From an uncultured Clostridia bacterium (GTDB lineage Bacteria; Bacillota; Clostridia; TANB77; CAG-508), in the NCBI GenBank assembly GCA_944393455.1, contig CALYAH010000064.1:1-23632 (forward strand): a stretch of 23,632 bases of DNA, read 5' to 3'. Of this stretch, positions 8,604 through 17,017 are shown piece by piece. Below the pieces are notes generated by a model. It worked only from the letters and a program-made list of their open reading frames with translations. It had not been told where the DNA came from and ran no database searches. The translations under genes and the position numbers were made by a program. Within the stretch, counting starts at the first letter, position 1. Every line of letters starts with the position of its first letter.

Positions 8604-8613
8604 AAAGCCGTCT
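8604..8613. repeat. Left flanking direct repeat (putative target-site duplication)
   Basis: AAAGCCGTCT, identical and in the same orientation as 9057-9066. Because the terminal bases of the element are A/T runs, the true duplication may be 6-10 bp; the core GCCGTCT is not part of the palindrome. Confidence 0.7.
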
Positions 8614-9059
8614 TTTAAATTTCGGTGTTTTTTGGGAATGCTTGGGGGATGATTTGCCATAAAGGTATACTAAGTCGAAAATATAGCTGTTCATTACATT
8701 CAAAAAGAAATTGTAGGGAAATAAAACAAGGCTTTTTCACCATAAAATCAATAATTAATATAGATAAAAATTATACGGTTGCAACTGAATGAACATTAGA
8801 AATTATTAAATTAGCTAAATGGAGGATACCAAACCCTTTTGGGAGGTGCCATTTAGCTAATTTTATAATTTCTTTGTTTATGAAGGCAGCTTAAGTATAA
8901 TATTTAGATATATTAATTATTGATTTTAGCTGAATCTTACTCATTTTATTTCCTAACAATTTCTATTTTTCATTCCAATCAAGCGCTATATTTTCGACTT
9001 AGTATACCTTTATGGCAAATCATCCCCCAAGCATTCCCAAAAAACACCGAAATTTAAAA
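8613..9059. mobile_element. 447-bp foldback (MITE-like) element, no coding capacity
   Basis: The whole stretch is one long imperfect palindrome. The outer arms, from TTTTAAATTTCGGTG at 8613 through CGAAAATATAGC near 8690, are matched exactly for about 75 bp by the complement of the right end. Inward, further blocks pair with small mismatches: AGAAATTGT..GGAAATAAAA, AAAATCAATAATTAATATA and AAATTAGCTAAATGG. The centre is a small loop around ACCCTTTTGGG near 8834-8843. A 10-bp direct repeat AAAGCCGTCT flanks it (8604-8613 and 9057-9066), as expected for a target-site duplication. No long open frame is present, so movement would need a transposase in trans. It lies between the rpoC terminator and the gdpP promoter and interrupts neither. 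I do not recognise the family. Confidence 0.8.
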
Positions 9060-9066
9060 GCCGTCT
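9057..9066. repeat. Right flanking direct repeat (putative target-site duplication)
   Basis: AAAGCCGTCT, a direct copy of 8604-8613. Its orientation is direct while the adjoining element ends are inverted, which is the signature of transposition. Confidence 0.7.
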
Positions 9067-9071
9067 GATTG

Positions 9072-9114
9072 CAATAAAAAAATAGACATGATATTCTTAC
9101 ATACCATGCCTATT
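9072..9114 (-). terminator. Intrinsic terminator of the rpoBC operon
   Basis: Minus strand: AATAGGCATGGTAT (9101-9114) pairs with ATATCATGTCTATT (9081-9094) and is followed by TTTTTT. It lies a few bases after the rpoC stop and before the foldback element. Confidence 0.88.
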
Positions 9115-9118
9115 TATT

Positions 9119-10444
9119 TTATTGCATATTTTCTTCTACATTTGATGTTTCTTCAAGTTCTTTTTCTGTACTAATATGAATATTTTGATATTTTTGCATT
9201 CCAGTTCCTGCTGGGATTAATTTACCAATGATAACATTTTCTTTTAATCCTACTAAATCATCTACTTTTCCTTTAATTGCTGCTTCTGTTAATACTCTTG
9301 TTGTCTCTTGGAATGATGCTGCTGATAAGAAACTATCTGTTGCAAGAGAAGCTTTTGTAATTCCTAATAACACTCTCTTACCTGTAGCTGGACGTTTTCC
9401 TGCTGCAATTGCTTCGTTATTCTTATCTTCAAATTCATACATATCAATTAATGAACCTGGGAACATATCTGTATCTGCATTATCTTCAACCCTAACTTTT
9501 TTAAGCATTTGTCTACCAATTACTTCAATGTGTTTGTCATTAATATCAACACCTTGGTTTCTATAAACTTTTTGTACTTCTGAAATTAGGTATTCATATA
9601 CTCCTTCTGGTCCTTTGATTTCCAAAATTTCAGCTGGATTAATTGAACCTTCAATTAGTGGTTGTCCTGCCTCTACAATATCTCCATCTTTTACTTTCAT
9701 TTTTGAACCAAATGGAATTGTATAAGATTTTGAATTGTCTTTACTTGTAACTATTACTTCTTTTTTCTTCTTAGTTTCTTTAATCTTAACTTTACCATCA
9801 ATTGCTGATATAATAGCAAGTCCTTTTGGTTTTCTAGCTTCAAATAATTCCTCTACCCTAGGTAAACCTTGTGTAATATCAGCTACACCTGCAACACCAC
9901 CAGAGTGGATTGTTCTCATTGTAAGCTGTGTACCAGGCTCACCAATAGATTGTGCAGCAATAATACCAATTGATTCTCCAATAGATACTAAGTCTCTTCT
10001 TGCTAATCCCATACCATAACATTTTTGACATACACCACGTTTTGAACGACAACCAAGTACTGAACGAACTTTTAGTTTTTCAATACCTGCTGATACGATT
10101 TTTTCTGCAATGTCTTCATCTATCATAGTATTTGTATCAACAATCAATTCTTTTGTTTCTGGATTAATAACATCTTCTACTACATATCTTCCTATTAATC
10201 TTTCTTGCATTTTCTCAATTATTTGATTTCCATCTTTGATGTCATAAACTATAATTCCATCATGTGTTCCACAGTCATGTTCTCTAACAATAATATCTTG
10301 TGAAACATCAACTAATCTTCTTGTTAGATATCCAGAGTCAGCTGTTCTTAAAGCTGTATCTGAAAGTCCTTTACGTGCTCCATGGGCTGAAATAAAGTAT
10401 TCTAAGGCATCTAACCCTTCAGCAAATGAAGATTTAATTGGAAT
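9119..10444 (-). CDS. rpoC: RpoC C-terminal part, in-frame continuation after the TAA
   Basis: Hand translation immediately after the stop gives IPIKSSFAEGLDALEYFIS and then HGARKGLSDTALRTADSGYL, TRRLVDVSQDIIV: the bridge helix (about 743-783 in full-length numbering). Then come the second zinc site C793, C867, C874 and C877, and the trigger-loop segment SIGEPGTQLTMRTIHSGG at about 901-918, followed by the C-terminal clamp-closing region, ending EETSNVEENMQ. The first in-frame ATG is codon 814 (10210), past the bridge helix, so a product from that ATG would lack an essential part. No start codon with a ribosome binding site is seen near the stop; ATT codons directly follow it. The intact downstream reading frame indicates recent origin, readthrough or a sequence error, not decay. 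Confidence 0.85.
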   Translation of the reverse strand: MPIKSSFAEGLDALEYFISAHGARKGLSDTALRTADSGYLTRRLVDVSQDIIVREHDCGTHDGIIVYDIKDGNQIIEKMQERLIGRYVVEDVINPETKELIVDTNTMIDEDIAEKIVSAGIEKLKVRSVLGCRSKRGVCQKCYGMGLARRDLVSIGESIGIIAAQSIGEPGTQLTMRTIHSGGVAGVADITQGLPRVEELFEARKPKGLAIISAIDGKVKIKETKKKKEVIVTSKDNSKSYTIPFGSKMKVKDGDIVEAGQPLIEGSINPAEILEIKGPEGVYEYLISEVQKVYRNQGVDINDKHIEVIGRQMLKKVRVEDNADTDMFPGSLIDMYEFEDKNNEAIAAGKRPATGKRVLLGITKASLATDSFLSAASFQETTRVLTEAAIKGKVDDLVGLKENVIIGKLIPAGTGMQKYQNIHISTEKELEETSNVEENMQ

Positions 10445-12649
10445 TTAAACTGCTTTACCAGTTGTACTTGCCATAAGTCCACGAATACCAGCAATTTGTC
10501 TTAATTGGTTCATATTACCACGGGCTCCAGATTTAACCATCATGTATATTGGGTTTAATTCTTCAAAGTTTTCTTCCATTGCTGTACTTACTTTTTTAGT
10601 TGTATCTTCCCAAACATCAATAACAGCATTATATCTTTCATCGTTTGTAATTAAACCTCTCGCATATTGTTTTCTAATTGATTCTACTTTTTCATCAGCT
10701 TCTTTTAATAATCCTTTTTTAGCTTCTGGTACTTTTACGTCATCCATTGAGAATGTAATACCTGCTAAAGTAGAATATTTGAAACCTAATGCTTTGATAT
10801 AATCAATAACTTCTGCTGATTCTGTTAATCCATGTTTACTAATAACTCTTTCTATAATTTGTCCCATTGATTTTTTCATAACTGGGAAACTAATTTCGTA
10901 TTGGAATGGATCTTCTTTTCTGTCTATAAATCCTAAATCTTGTGGAATTCCTTGGTTAAATATAATTCTACCAACACTTGTTTCTATTTTTGATGTTTTA
11001 ATTTCTCCATCTATTTCTTTAGATATTCTTACATATATTTTTGCGTGAATTCCTACTTCATGATTTTCAAAAGCCATTATAGCTTCTTCTGGATCTTTAA
11101 AGTATTTTCCTTCTCCTTTTTCTCCTTCTAGTACCATTGTTAAGTAATAACTTCCCAAAATCATATCTAGTCTTGGTACTGCAACTGGCTTACCATCTTG
11201 TGGTTTAAGTAGGTTATTAGTTGATAGCATTAAATATCTTGATTCTGCTTGTGCCTCTGGTGATAATGGTAAATGAACTGCCATTTGGTCACCATCGAAG
11301 TCAGCATTAAATGCTTCACAAACTAATGGGTGAAGTTTAATTGCTCTTCCTTCTACTAGTACTGGCTCAAAACTTTGAATTCCAAGTCTATGTAATGTTG
11401 GCGCACGGTTTAACATAACTGGATGATCTTTAATAACTTCTTCTAAGATTCCCCATACTTCTGGTCTTAATCTTTCAACCATTCTTTTAGCATTTTTAAT
11501 GTTTTGTGCAATTCCTCTACCTACTAATTCTCTCATAACAAATGGCTTAAATAGTTCTACTGCCATTTCTTTTGGAAGTCCACATTGATAAATTTGAAGT
11601 TCTGGTCCAACTACGATAACAGAACGTCCAGAGTAGTCAACACGTTTTCCAAGTAAGTTTTGACGGAAACGACCTTGTTTTCCTTTTAACATATCTGATA
11701 ATGATTTTAATGGTCTATTTCCAGCTCCTGTTACTGGTCTTCCACGTCTTCCATTGTCGATTAAAGCATCTACTGATTCTTGTAACATACGTTTTTCGTT
11801 TCTTACAATAATTTCTGGTGCTCCTAATTCCAATAATCTTTTTAATCTGTTATTTCTATTAATAACTCTTCTATATAAATCATTTAAGTCAGATGTTGCA
11901 AATCTACCACCATCTAGTTGAACCATTGGTCTTAATTCTGGTGGGATAACTGGTACAACATTCATAACCATCCATTCAGGTCTATTTCCTGAAATTCTAA
12001 ATGATTCTACTGTGTCTAATCTTTTTACAAGTTTAACCTTTTTTTGCTCACTTGCTTGTTCTAATTCTTTTTTTATTGACTCTGATAATTTTTCTAAATC
12101 AATTTGTTCTAATAATTCTCTTAAAGCCTCTGCTCCCATCTTTGCTTTAAATGAACCTCTACCGTATTTTTCTTCTGCCTCGTGATATTCTTTTTCATTT
12201 AATACTTGGCATTTTTCTAATCCTGAAGTTCCTTTATCTACTACTATGTAAGATGCAAAGTAAATAATTTTTTCCAAGTTTCTTGGTGAAATGTCTAGCA
12301 TTAAAGCAATTCTACTTGGAATACCTTTAAAATACCAAATATGTGCAACAGGTGCTGCAAGCTCAATATGTCCCATTCTTTCACGTCTAACTTTTGATTT
12401 TGTAACTTCTACACCACATCTGTCACAAACAATTCCTTTATATCTTACTCTTTTATATTTACCACAATGACATTCCCAGTCTTTTGTTGGCCCAAATATT
12501 CTTTCACAGAACAACCCATCCTTCTCTGGTTTTAAAGTTCTGTAATTAATTGTCTCAGGTTTTTTAACTTCACCTTTTGACCATTCTCTTATTTTTTCAT
12601 CTGATGCAATTCCTATTTTTAACTTATTAAAAATATCTAATTCATCCAC
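10445..12649 (-). CDS. rpoC: RNA polymerase beta' subunit RpoC, N-terminal 734 codons up to an in-frame TAA
   Basis: RpoC carries the catalytic magnesium site of RNA polymerase. This part holds the zinc ribbon (C60, C62, C75, C78), the clamp and rudder region, the lid, and the active-site motif NADFDGD at 448-454, all intact. The frame ends at TAA (10445-10447, codon 735) after IRGLMASTTGKAV. In E. coli and Bacillus the matching sequence continues through a Glu at about this place (GSIIETPI and GRIIELPI), so one GAA-to-TAA change explains it. The same frame then continues without other stops to 9119 (next entry), giving 1176 codons in all, the normal clostridial RpoC length. The start codon is GTG (12647-12649) with AAGGGGG upstream; MDELDIFNKLKIGIAS is a good RpoC N-terminus. 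It follows rpoB by 186 bp, an unusually wide gap filled by repeats. Confidence 0.9.
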   Translation of the reverse strand: MDELDIFNKLKIGIASDEKIREWSKGEVKKPETINYRTLKPEKDGLFCERIFGPTKDWECHCGKYKRVRYKGIVCDRCGVEVTKSKVRRERMGHIELAAPVAHIWYFKGIPSRIALMLDISPRNLEKIIYFASYIVVDKGTSGLEKCQVLNEKEYHEAEEKYGRGSFKAKMGAEALRELLEQIDLEKLSESIKKELEQASEQKKVKLVKRLDTVESFRISGNRPEWMVMNVVPVIPPELRPMVQLDGGRFATSDLNDLYRRVINRNNRLKRLLELGAPEIIVRNEKRMLQESVDALIDNGRRGRPVTGAGNRPLKSLSDMLKGKQGRFRQNLLGKRVDYSGRSVIVVGPELQIYQCGLPKEMAVELFKPFVMRELVGRGIAQNIKNAKRMVERLRPEVWGILEEVIKDHPVMLNRAPTLHRLGIQSFEPVLVEGRAIKLHPLVCEAFNADFDGDQMAVHLPLSPEAQAESRYLMLSTNNLLKPQDGKPVAVPRLDMILGSYYLTMVLEGEKGEGKYFKDPEEAIMAFENHEVGIHAKIYVRISKEIDGEIKTSKIETSVGRIIFNQGIPQDLGFIDRKEDPFQYEISFPVMKKSMGQIIERVISKHGLTESAEVIDYIKALGFKYSTLAGITFSMDDVKVPEAKKGLLKEADEKVESIRKQYARGLITNDERYNAVIDVWEDTTKKVSTAMEENFEELNPIYMMVKSGARGNMNQLRQIAGIRGLMASTTGKAV

Positions 12650-12663
12650 GATTTTTCCCCCTT

Positions 12664-12720
12664 ATGTCCAATTGGGGACGTTTCCTTTTGGACATTTTTG
12701 TCCAATTGGGGACACATCTC
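12664..12720. repeat. GGGGAC-type REP-like palindromic repeat, copy B (rpoB-rpoC gap)
   Basis: Same layout and orientation as 2175-2232: ATGTCCAATTGGGGAC, then CCTTTTGGACATTTTTGTCC, then AATTGGGGACACATCTC. It lies just before the rpoC ribosome binding site and can form hairpins in the rpoBC message. Confidence 0.78.
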
Positions 12721-12747
12721 CCAATCATTATTTTATTTTTTGTGGGT

Positions 12748-12822
12748 AATTTCAAAACAGGTTAAGAGGGCTAGCCACCGCTCTTGCAATTCCTTTAGGT
12801 CGCCTCTTGCCTTTTTGAAATT
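12748..12822. repeat. 75-bp nested palindrome in the rpoB-rpoC gap
   Basis: Outer arms AATTTCAAAA (12748-12757) and TTTTGAAATT (12813-12822) are exact complements. Inside, GGTTAAGAGG (from 12760) pairs with CCTCTTGCC (from 12803), and GCTAGCCACC can pair partly with GGTCGCC. The interior is less AT-rich than its surroundings. No U-run follows on the minus strand, so it is not a normal terminator. It may be a small mobile palindrome or an mRNA processing element between rpoB and rpoC. Confidence 0.65.
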
Positions 12823-12835
12823 TATTTAGTTAATT

Positions 12836-15800
12836 TTATTCAATAATATCATTCTCATCATCTAAATTATCATTAGCCAAGTCATTGTCAAACAATAACT
12901 CATCACCTTCGTCATCCAATTCTTCAAATAGTTCATCACTACCATCATCTAAAGAATCCTCATCATCTTCTAGTAAAACATCATCTGCTGTTTCTTCATA
13001 TCCGTCCAAATCACCATCTGCAATTACTTCTTCTGTTTCTAGAAGTTTTCTTTCTTTTTCTGGGTCATATTCAATTCCCTCTTCGATGTTCTCTTTTAGT
13101 TCTAGTTCTTGATTATCTTCAGAATATAGACGTACATCTAATCCTAATGATTGTAATTCTTTTACAAGAACTTTAAAGCTTTCTGGTACTCCTGGTTCTG
13201 GAACATTTTCTCCCTTTACAATTGCTTCATAAGTTTTAACACGTCCTACTACATCATCTGATTTAACAGTTAACATTTCTTGTAGTGTATAAGCTGCTCC
13301 ATATGCTTCTAATGCCCAAACTTCCATCTCTCCAAAACGTTGTCCACCAAATTGTGCTTTTCCTCCTAGAGGTTGTTGTGTTACTAATGAGTATGGTCCA
13401 GTTGAACGAGCATGGATCTTATCATCAACTAAGTGGTGAAGTTTTAACATGTACATAACTCCAACTGTAATTGGTTTATCAAATGGATCTCCAGTTCTAC
13501 CATCATAAAGAATAGTTTTTCCATCTTCACTCATTCCGGCTTTTTTTAGTACTTCACGTACATCTTCTTCAGTTGCTCCATCAAATACTGGTGTTGCAAT
13601 CTTCCATCCTAAAGCCTTTGCTGCTCCTCCTAAGTGAACTTCTAGAATTTGTCCTAAGTTCATACGAGAAGGAACACCTAGTGGATTTAATAGAATATCA
13701 ATTGGTGTACCATCTGGCATAAATGGCATATCTTCTTCTGGTAATACTCTTGAAATAACACCTTTGTTACCATGACGTCCTGCCATTTTATCTCCTACAG
13801 ATATTTTTCTTTTTGTTGCTATATAACATCTAATGATTTGGTTTACACCAGGTCCTAATTCGTCTGAATTTTCTCTTGTAAATATCTTAACATCAACAAT
13901 AGTTCCTGCTTCTCCATGTGGTACTCTAAGTGAGGTATCTCTTACTTCTCTTGCTTTTTCACCAAAGATAGCTCTTAATAATCTTTCTTCTGCTGTTAGT
14001 TCAGTTTCTCCTTTTGGAGTAACTTTACCAACTAAGATATCTCCTGGTCTAACTTCAGCACCAATTCTAATAATTCCATTTTCGTCTAAGTCTTTTAATG
14101 AATCATCACCTATATTTGGAATATCACGTGTAATTTCTTCTGCTCCTAATTTTGTATCACGACATTCACAGTCATATTCCTCAATATGAATTGATGTAAA
14201 TACATCTTCTTTTACTAATCTTTCATTAATTAAGATAGCATCCTCATAGTTATATCCTTCCCATGTTGAGAAAGCTACTAATACGTTTTTACCAAGTGCC
14301 ATTTCTCCATTTTGTGTTGATGGTCCATCAGCAATGGCATCTCCTTTTTTAACCTTTTCACCTTTTTTAACTATAGGTTTTTGGTTTATACATGTTCCAC
14401 CATTAGTTCTTTTAAATTTACGTAATTTATGTACAACAGTTTTTCCGTTTTTATATTTTACTGTAATATTGTCTCCTGTTACTTTTTCAATCACACCATC
14501 ATCTTCTGCTAATACTAAAATTCCAGAATCTTTTGCTGCTCTATACTCAATTCCTGTTCCTACAATTGGACTTTCTGTAATCATAAGAGGAACTGCTTGA
14601 CGTTGCATGTTTGAACCCATTAAAGCTCTTTTTGCGTCGTCTTGCTCTAAGAATGGAATCATAGCTGCTGCAATTGATACTAATTGTTTTGGTGATACAT
14701 CAACATATTGAACTTTATCACTATCAACTTCAATAACTTCATTCTTAAATCTTACTCTAACTCTACTATTAACAAATTTTCCATCTTTATCAACTGGCTC
14801 AGATGCTTGAGCAATAATGTAATTGTCTTCTACATCTGCGCTCATATATTCAACAATATCTGTTAATTTATGTGTTTCTGGATCTATTTTTCTATATGGT
14901 GTTTCAATAAATCCATATTCATTTATACTTGCAAATGATGAAAGTGCTGAGATAAGTCCGATGTTTGGACCTTCTGGAGATTCAATAGGACACAATCTAC
15001 CATAATGTGTATAGTGAACGTCACGAACCTCAAATCCTGCTCTTTCTCTAGTTAATCCACCAGGTCCTAATGCTGAAATTCTTCTTTTATGTGTTAATTC
15101 TGATAATGGGTTAGTTTGATCCATGAATTGTGATAGTTGTGAGCTTCCAAAGAATTCACGAATTGCTGATGTTATTGGTTTTGTGTTAATTAATGTTTGT
15201 GGTGTTACAACATCTAAATCCTGAATTGTCATTCTTTCACGTACAACTCTTTCTAGTCTTGTTAAACCAATTCTAAATTGGTTTTGCAATAATTCACCTA
15301 CACAACGAATTCTACGATTTGCTAAGTGGTCAATATCATCTGGTTCTCCTAATCCGTGTGAAAGATTTAATAAATAGTTAATAGATGCTATCATATCTTC
15401 TGTTGTGATATGTTTTGGTACTAATTCATCCATTCTCTCATTTAAAGCTTTTACTAAATCTTTTTCGTCTGTATTATCTACTATATTTTTAAGTACATTA
15501 TAATTTACTAATTCTTTAATGTGTAATTTACTTAAATCAACTGTTGGTAATACTTTGTGGATATTACATGTAGAATTTCCTATAATTCTTACATTTCTTT
15601 CTCCAACTATAATGTCTACAACATTAATTCCAGAATTTTGGATTTCTTCTGCTACTTCTTCAGAAATGACTTCTCCTGCTTGTACAAAAACCTCTCCTGT
15701 TTCACTATCTACAATATCATTTGCTGCTATTTTGTCTTTAATTCTTGTTGCTAGTGATAATTTTTGATTAAATTTATATCTACCAACCTTTGCTAAGTCA

Positions 15801-16597
15801 TATCTCTTATTATCATAAAATAATCCATTAAATAGATTTCTAGCTGCATCTACTGTTGGTAATTCTCCTGGTCTTAACTTTTTATAAATTTCAATTAAGG
15901 CTTCATCTTGATCTTTAATAGTATCTTTATTAATAGTTGCCTTTAACATTTCTTCGTCACCAAATAAATCTAGTATTTGGCTATCTGTTGCTACACCAAT
16001 TGCTCTTAATAATGTTGTTACAGGTACTTTTCTTGTTCTATCAACACGAACCCAGAATATGTCGTTTCCATCTGTTTCATATTCTAACCATGCACCTCTT
16101 AGTGGCATAACTGTTGAATTATAAGTCCTTTTTCCTGTTTTTGTGTCAAATTCTTCTCCATAGTAACATCCTGGAGAACGTACTAATTGGCTTACAACAA
16201 CTCTTTCTGCTCCATTGATTACAAATGTTCCACTATCTGTCATAAGTGGAAAATCACCTAAATAAATTTCTTGCTCTTTAATTTCTCCTGTTTCACGGTT
16301 GATTAATCTTACTTTAACATGTAATCTTGTTGAATAAGTTGCATCTCTTTCTTTTGCTTCTTCTACTGTGTATTTTGTTTTTTCTTCCATGTAATAATCA
16401 AAAAATTCAAGAACTAAGTTTCCAGAATAGTCTTCGATTGGTGAAATATCTTTTAATACTTCCCCTAAACCTTCTTCTACAAACCAATCATATGAATCTC
16501 TTTGAACTTTGATAAGATTTGGCATTTCGATATAGTCGCCAACTTTTGCGAAATCTTTACGAGAAGCTTTCTCGTAATTAACTTCTTTAATTTTCAA
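12836..16597 (-). CDS. rpoB: RNA polymerase beta subunit RpoB
   Basis: RpoB forms the beta lobe, fork loop and rifampicin pocket of RNA polymerase. I place the start at TTG (16595-16597), giving 1253 aa, because GGGGTGA lies 6 nt upstream and the product begins MKIKEVNYEKASRKDF; the frame stays open 3 codons further to a GTG at 16606. The N-terminus EMPNLIKVQRDSYDWFVEEGL, the rifampicin region (about 483-542: FGSSQLSQFMDQTNPLSEL, then THKRRISALGPGGLTRERAG) and the C-terminal GGKAQFGGQRFGEMEVWALEA are intact. The rifampicin-contact residues D (in FMDQ), H (THKRR) and S (RISAL) are the sensitive type. The last ~95 residues form a very acidic Asp/Glu-rich tail ending DDENDIIE, longer than in B. 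subtilis. rplJ/rplL are not directly upstream; a consensus promoter at 16968-16997 and a long leader precede it. Confidence 0.97.
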   Translation of the reverse strand: MKIKEVNYEKASRKDFAKVGDYIEMPNLIKVQRDSYDWFVEEGLGEVLKDISPIEDYSGNLVLEFFDYYMEEKTKYTVEEAKERDATYSTRLHVKVRLINRETGEIKEQEIYLGDFPLMTDSGTFVINGAERVVVSQLVRSPGCYYGEEFDTKTGKRTYNSTVMPLRGAWLEYETDGNDIFWVRVDRTRKVPVTTLLRAIGVATDSQILDLFGDEEMLKATINKDTIKDQDEALIEIYKKLRPGELPTVDAARNLFNGLFYDNKRYDLAKVGRYKFNQKLSLATRIKDKIAANDIVDSETGEVFVQAGEVISEEVAEEIQNSGINVVDIIVGERNVRIIGNSTCNIHKVLPTVDLSKLHIKELVNYNVLKNIVDNTDEKDLVKALNERMDELVPKHITTEDMIASINYLLNLSHGLGEPDDIDHLANRRIRCVGELLQNQFRIGLTRLERVVRERMTIQDLDVVTPQTLINTKPITSAIREFFGSSQLSQFMDQTNPLSELTHKRRISALGPGGLTRERAGFEVRDVHYTHYGRLCPIESPEGPNIGLISALSSFASINEYGFIETPYRKIDPETHKLTDIVEYMSADVEDNYIIAQASEPVDKDGKFVNSRVRVRFKNEVIEVDSDKVQYVDVSPKQLVSIAAAMIPFLEQDDAKRALMGSNMQRQAVPLMITESPIVGTGIEYRAAKDSGILVLAEDDGVIEKVTGDNITVKYKNGKTVVHKLRKFKRTNGGTCINQKPIVKKGEKVKKGDAIADGPSTQNGEMALGKNVLVAFSTWEGYNYEDAILINERLVKEDVFTSIHIEEYDCECRDTKLGAEEITRDIPNIGDDSLKDLDENGIIRIGAEVRPGDILVGKVTPKGETELTAEERLLRAIFGEKAREVRDTSLRVPHGEAGTIVDVKIFTRENSDELGPGVNQIIRCYIATKRKISVGDKMAGRHGNKGVISRVLPEEDMPFMPDGTPIDILLNPLGVPSRMNLGQILEVHLGGAAKALGWKIATPVFDGATEEDVREVLKKAGMSEDGKTILYDGRTGDPFDKPITVGVMYMLKLHHLVDDKIHARSTGPYSLVTQQPLGGKAQFGGQRFGEMEVWALEAYGAAYTLQEMLTVKSDDVVGRVKTYEAIVKGENVPEPGVPESFKVLVKELQSLGLDVRLYSEDNQELELKENIEEGIEYDPEKERKLLETEEVIADGDLDGYEETADDVLLEDDEDSLDDGSDELFEELDDEGDELLFDNDLANDNLDDENDIIE

Positions 16598-16961
16598 AAA
16601 AATCACCCCATAAAAAATATTAAGCAGAAAAAATTTTTTATATTATTTAAAAGAAGTCCTTCTTAAATAACAATTTGCTTTACTAAGATTTTGGCTTGTC
16701 TGCTTTTACAATCCAAAATTGCTTAGGGCTCCTTGTATTTAATTCCTCTTCTTTTAATTTTTAACTTTAGAATTTTTAAATTATTTGATTTTAAATTTTG
16801 TTCTTGTCCTTCTTATAAACGGCAATAAAAGAGCTGTCGAAAAACTTTGTTTTTCAACTGGCTCTAAGATTTGTTTGATTTTTTACTTTTTATTATATCT
16901 TTTTATTTTAATCACCCTTATTTTTAATCTTTACTTTTGGGTAAATTCCGTTTTTAGAATT
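16598..16961 (-). promoter_or_regulatory. Structured leader (about 360 nt) of the rpoBC mRNA
   Basis: No gene is seen between the predicted start near 16961 and rpoB. Read along the minus strand the leader holds three hairpins. The first is at 16830-16865 (AGAGC..GCTCT outer stem, then GTTGAAAAAC with GTTTTTCGAC). The second is at 16683-16726 (CTAAGCAATTTTGG with CCAAAATCTTAG). The third is at 16645-16668 (ATTTAAGAAG with CTTCTTTTAAAT). AAGAAGGAC occurs twice (in the third hairpin and near 16808-16816). The first hairpin ends in TTTTATT like an attenuator. I do not recognise a known riboswitch or ribosomal-protein leader in it. Confidence 0.55.
16820..16865 (-). terminator. Terminator-like hairpin in the rpoB leader (possible attenuator)
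   Basis: A 17-nt imperfect stem (AGAGC..GTTGAAAAAC / GTTTTTCGAC..GCTCT) with an AAA loop, followed by TTTTATT, about 100 nt after the predicted transcription start. The U-tract is short and broken, so it may pause or partly terminate. Confidence 0.5.
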
Positions 16962-16967
16962 GTTAAT

Positions 16968-16997
16968 ATAATATCATATTCCACCTACGGATGTCAA
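16968..16997 (-). promoter_or_regulatory. Predicted sigma-A promoter of rpoBC
   Basis: Minus strand TTGACA (16992-16997), 18-bp spacer, TATTAT (16968-16973) with TG one base upstream (extended -10). It starts about 20 bp after the stop of the GLUG prepilin-like gene, with no clear terminator between. Confidence 0.8.
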
Positions 16998-17017
16998 GGT
17001 TTTAAGCTCTATTTTTA

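Noticed and set aside
8613..9059. Assembly chimera creating an artificial palindrome
   Set aside because: Inner arms differ at many positions and the edges carry a direct, not inverted, 10-bp repeat, which a fold-back artefact would not produce; long-read confirmation would still be useful.
9119..12649. A natural rpoC1/rpoC2-type split of the beta' subunit as in cyanobacteria
   Set aside because: The downstream ATG lies past the bridge helix, there is no start signal at the break, the two parts are in the same frame with nothing inserted, and the conserved Glu position is exactly replaced by TAA.
9119..12649. Reassignment of TAA to an amino acid
   Set aside because: TAA ends several other genes in the window at family-appropriate places (for example xth and the AI-2E gene), and no other internal TAA is seen in the core genes.
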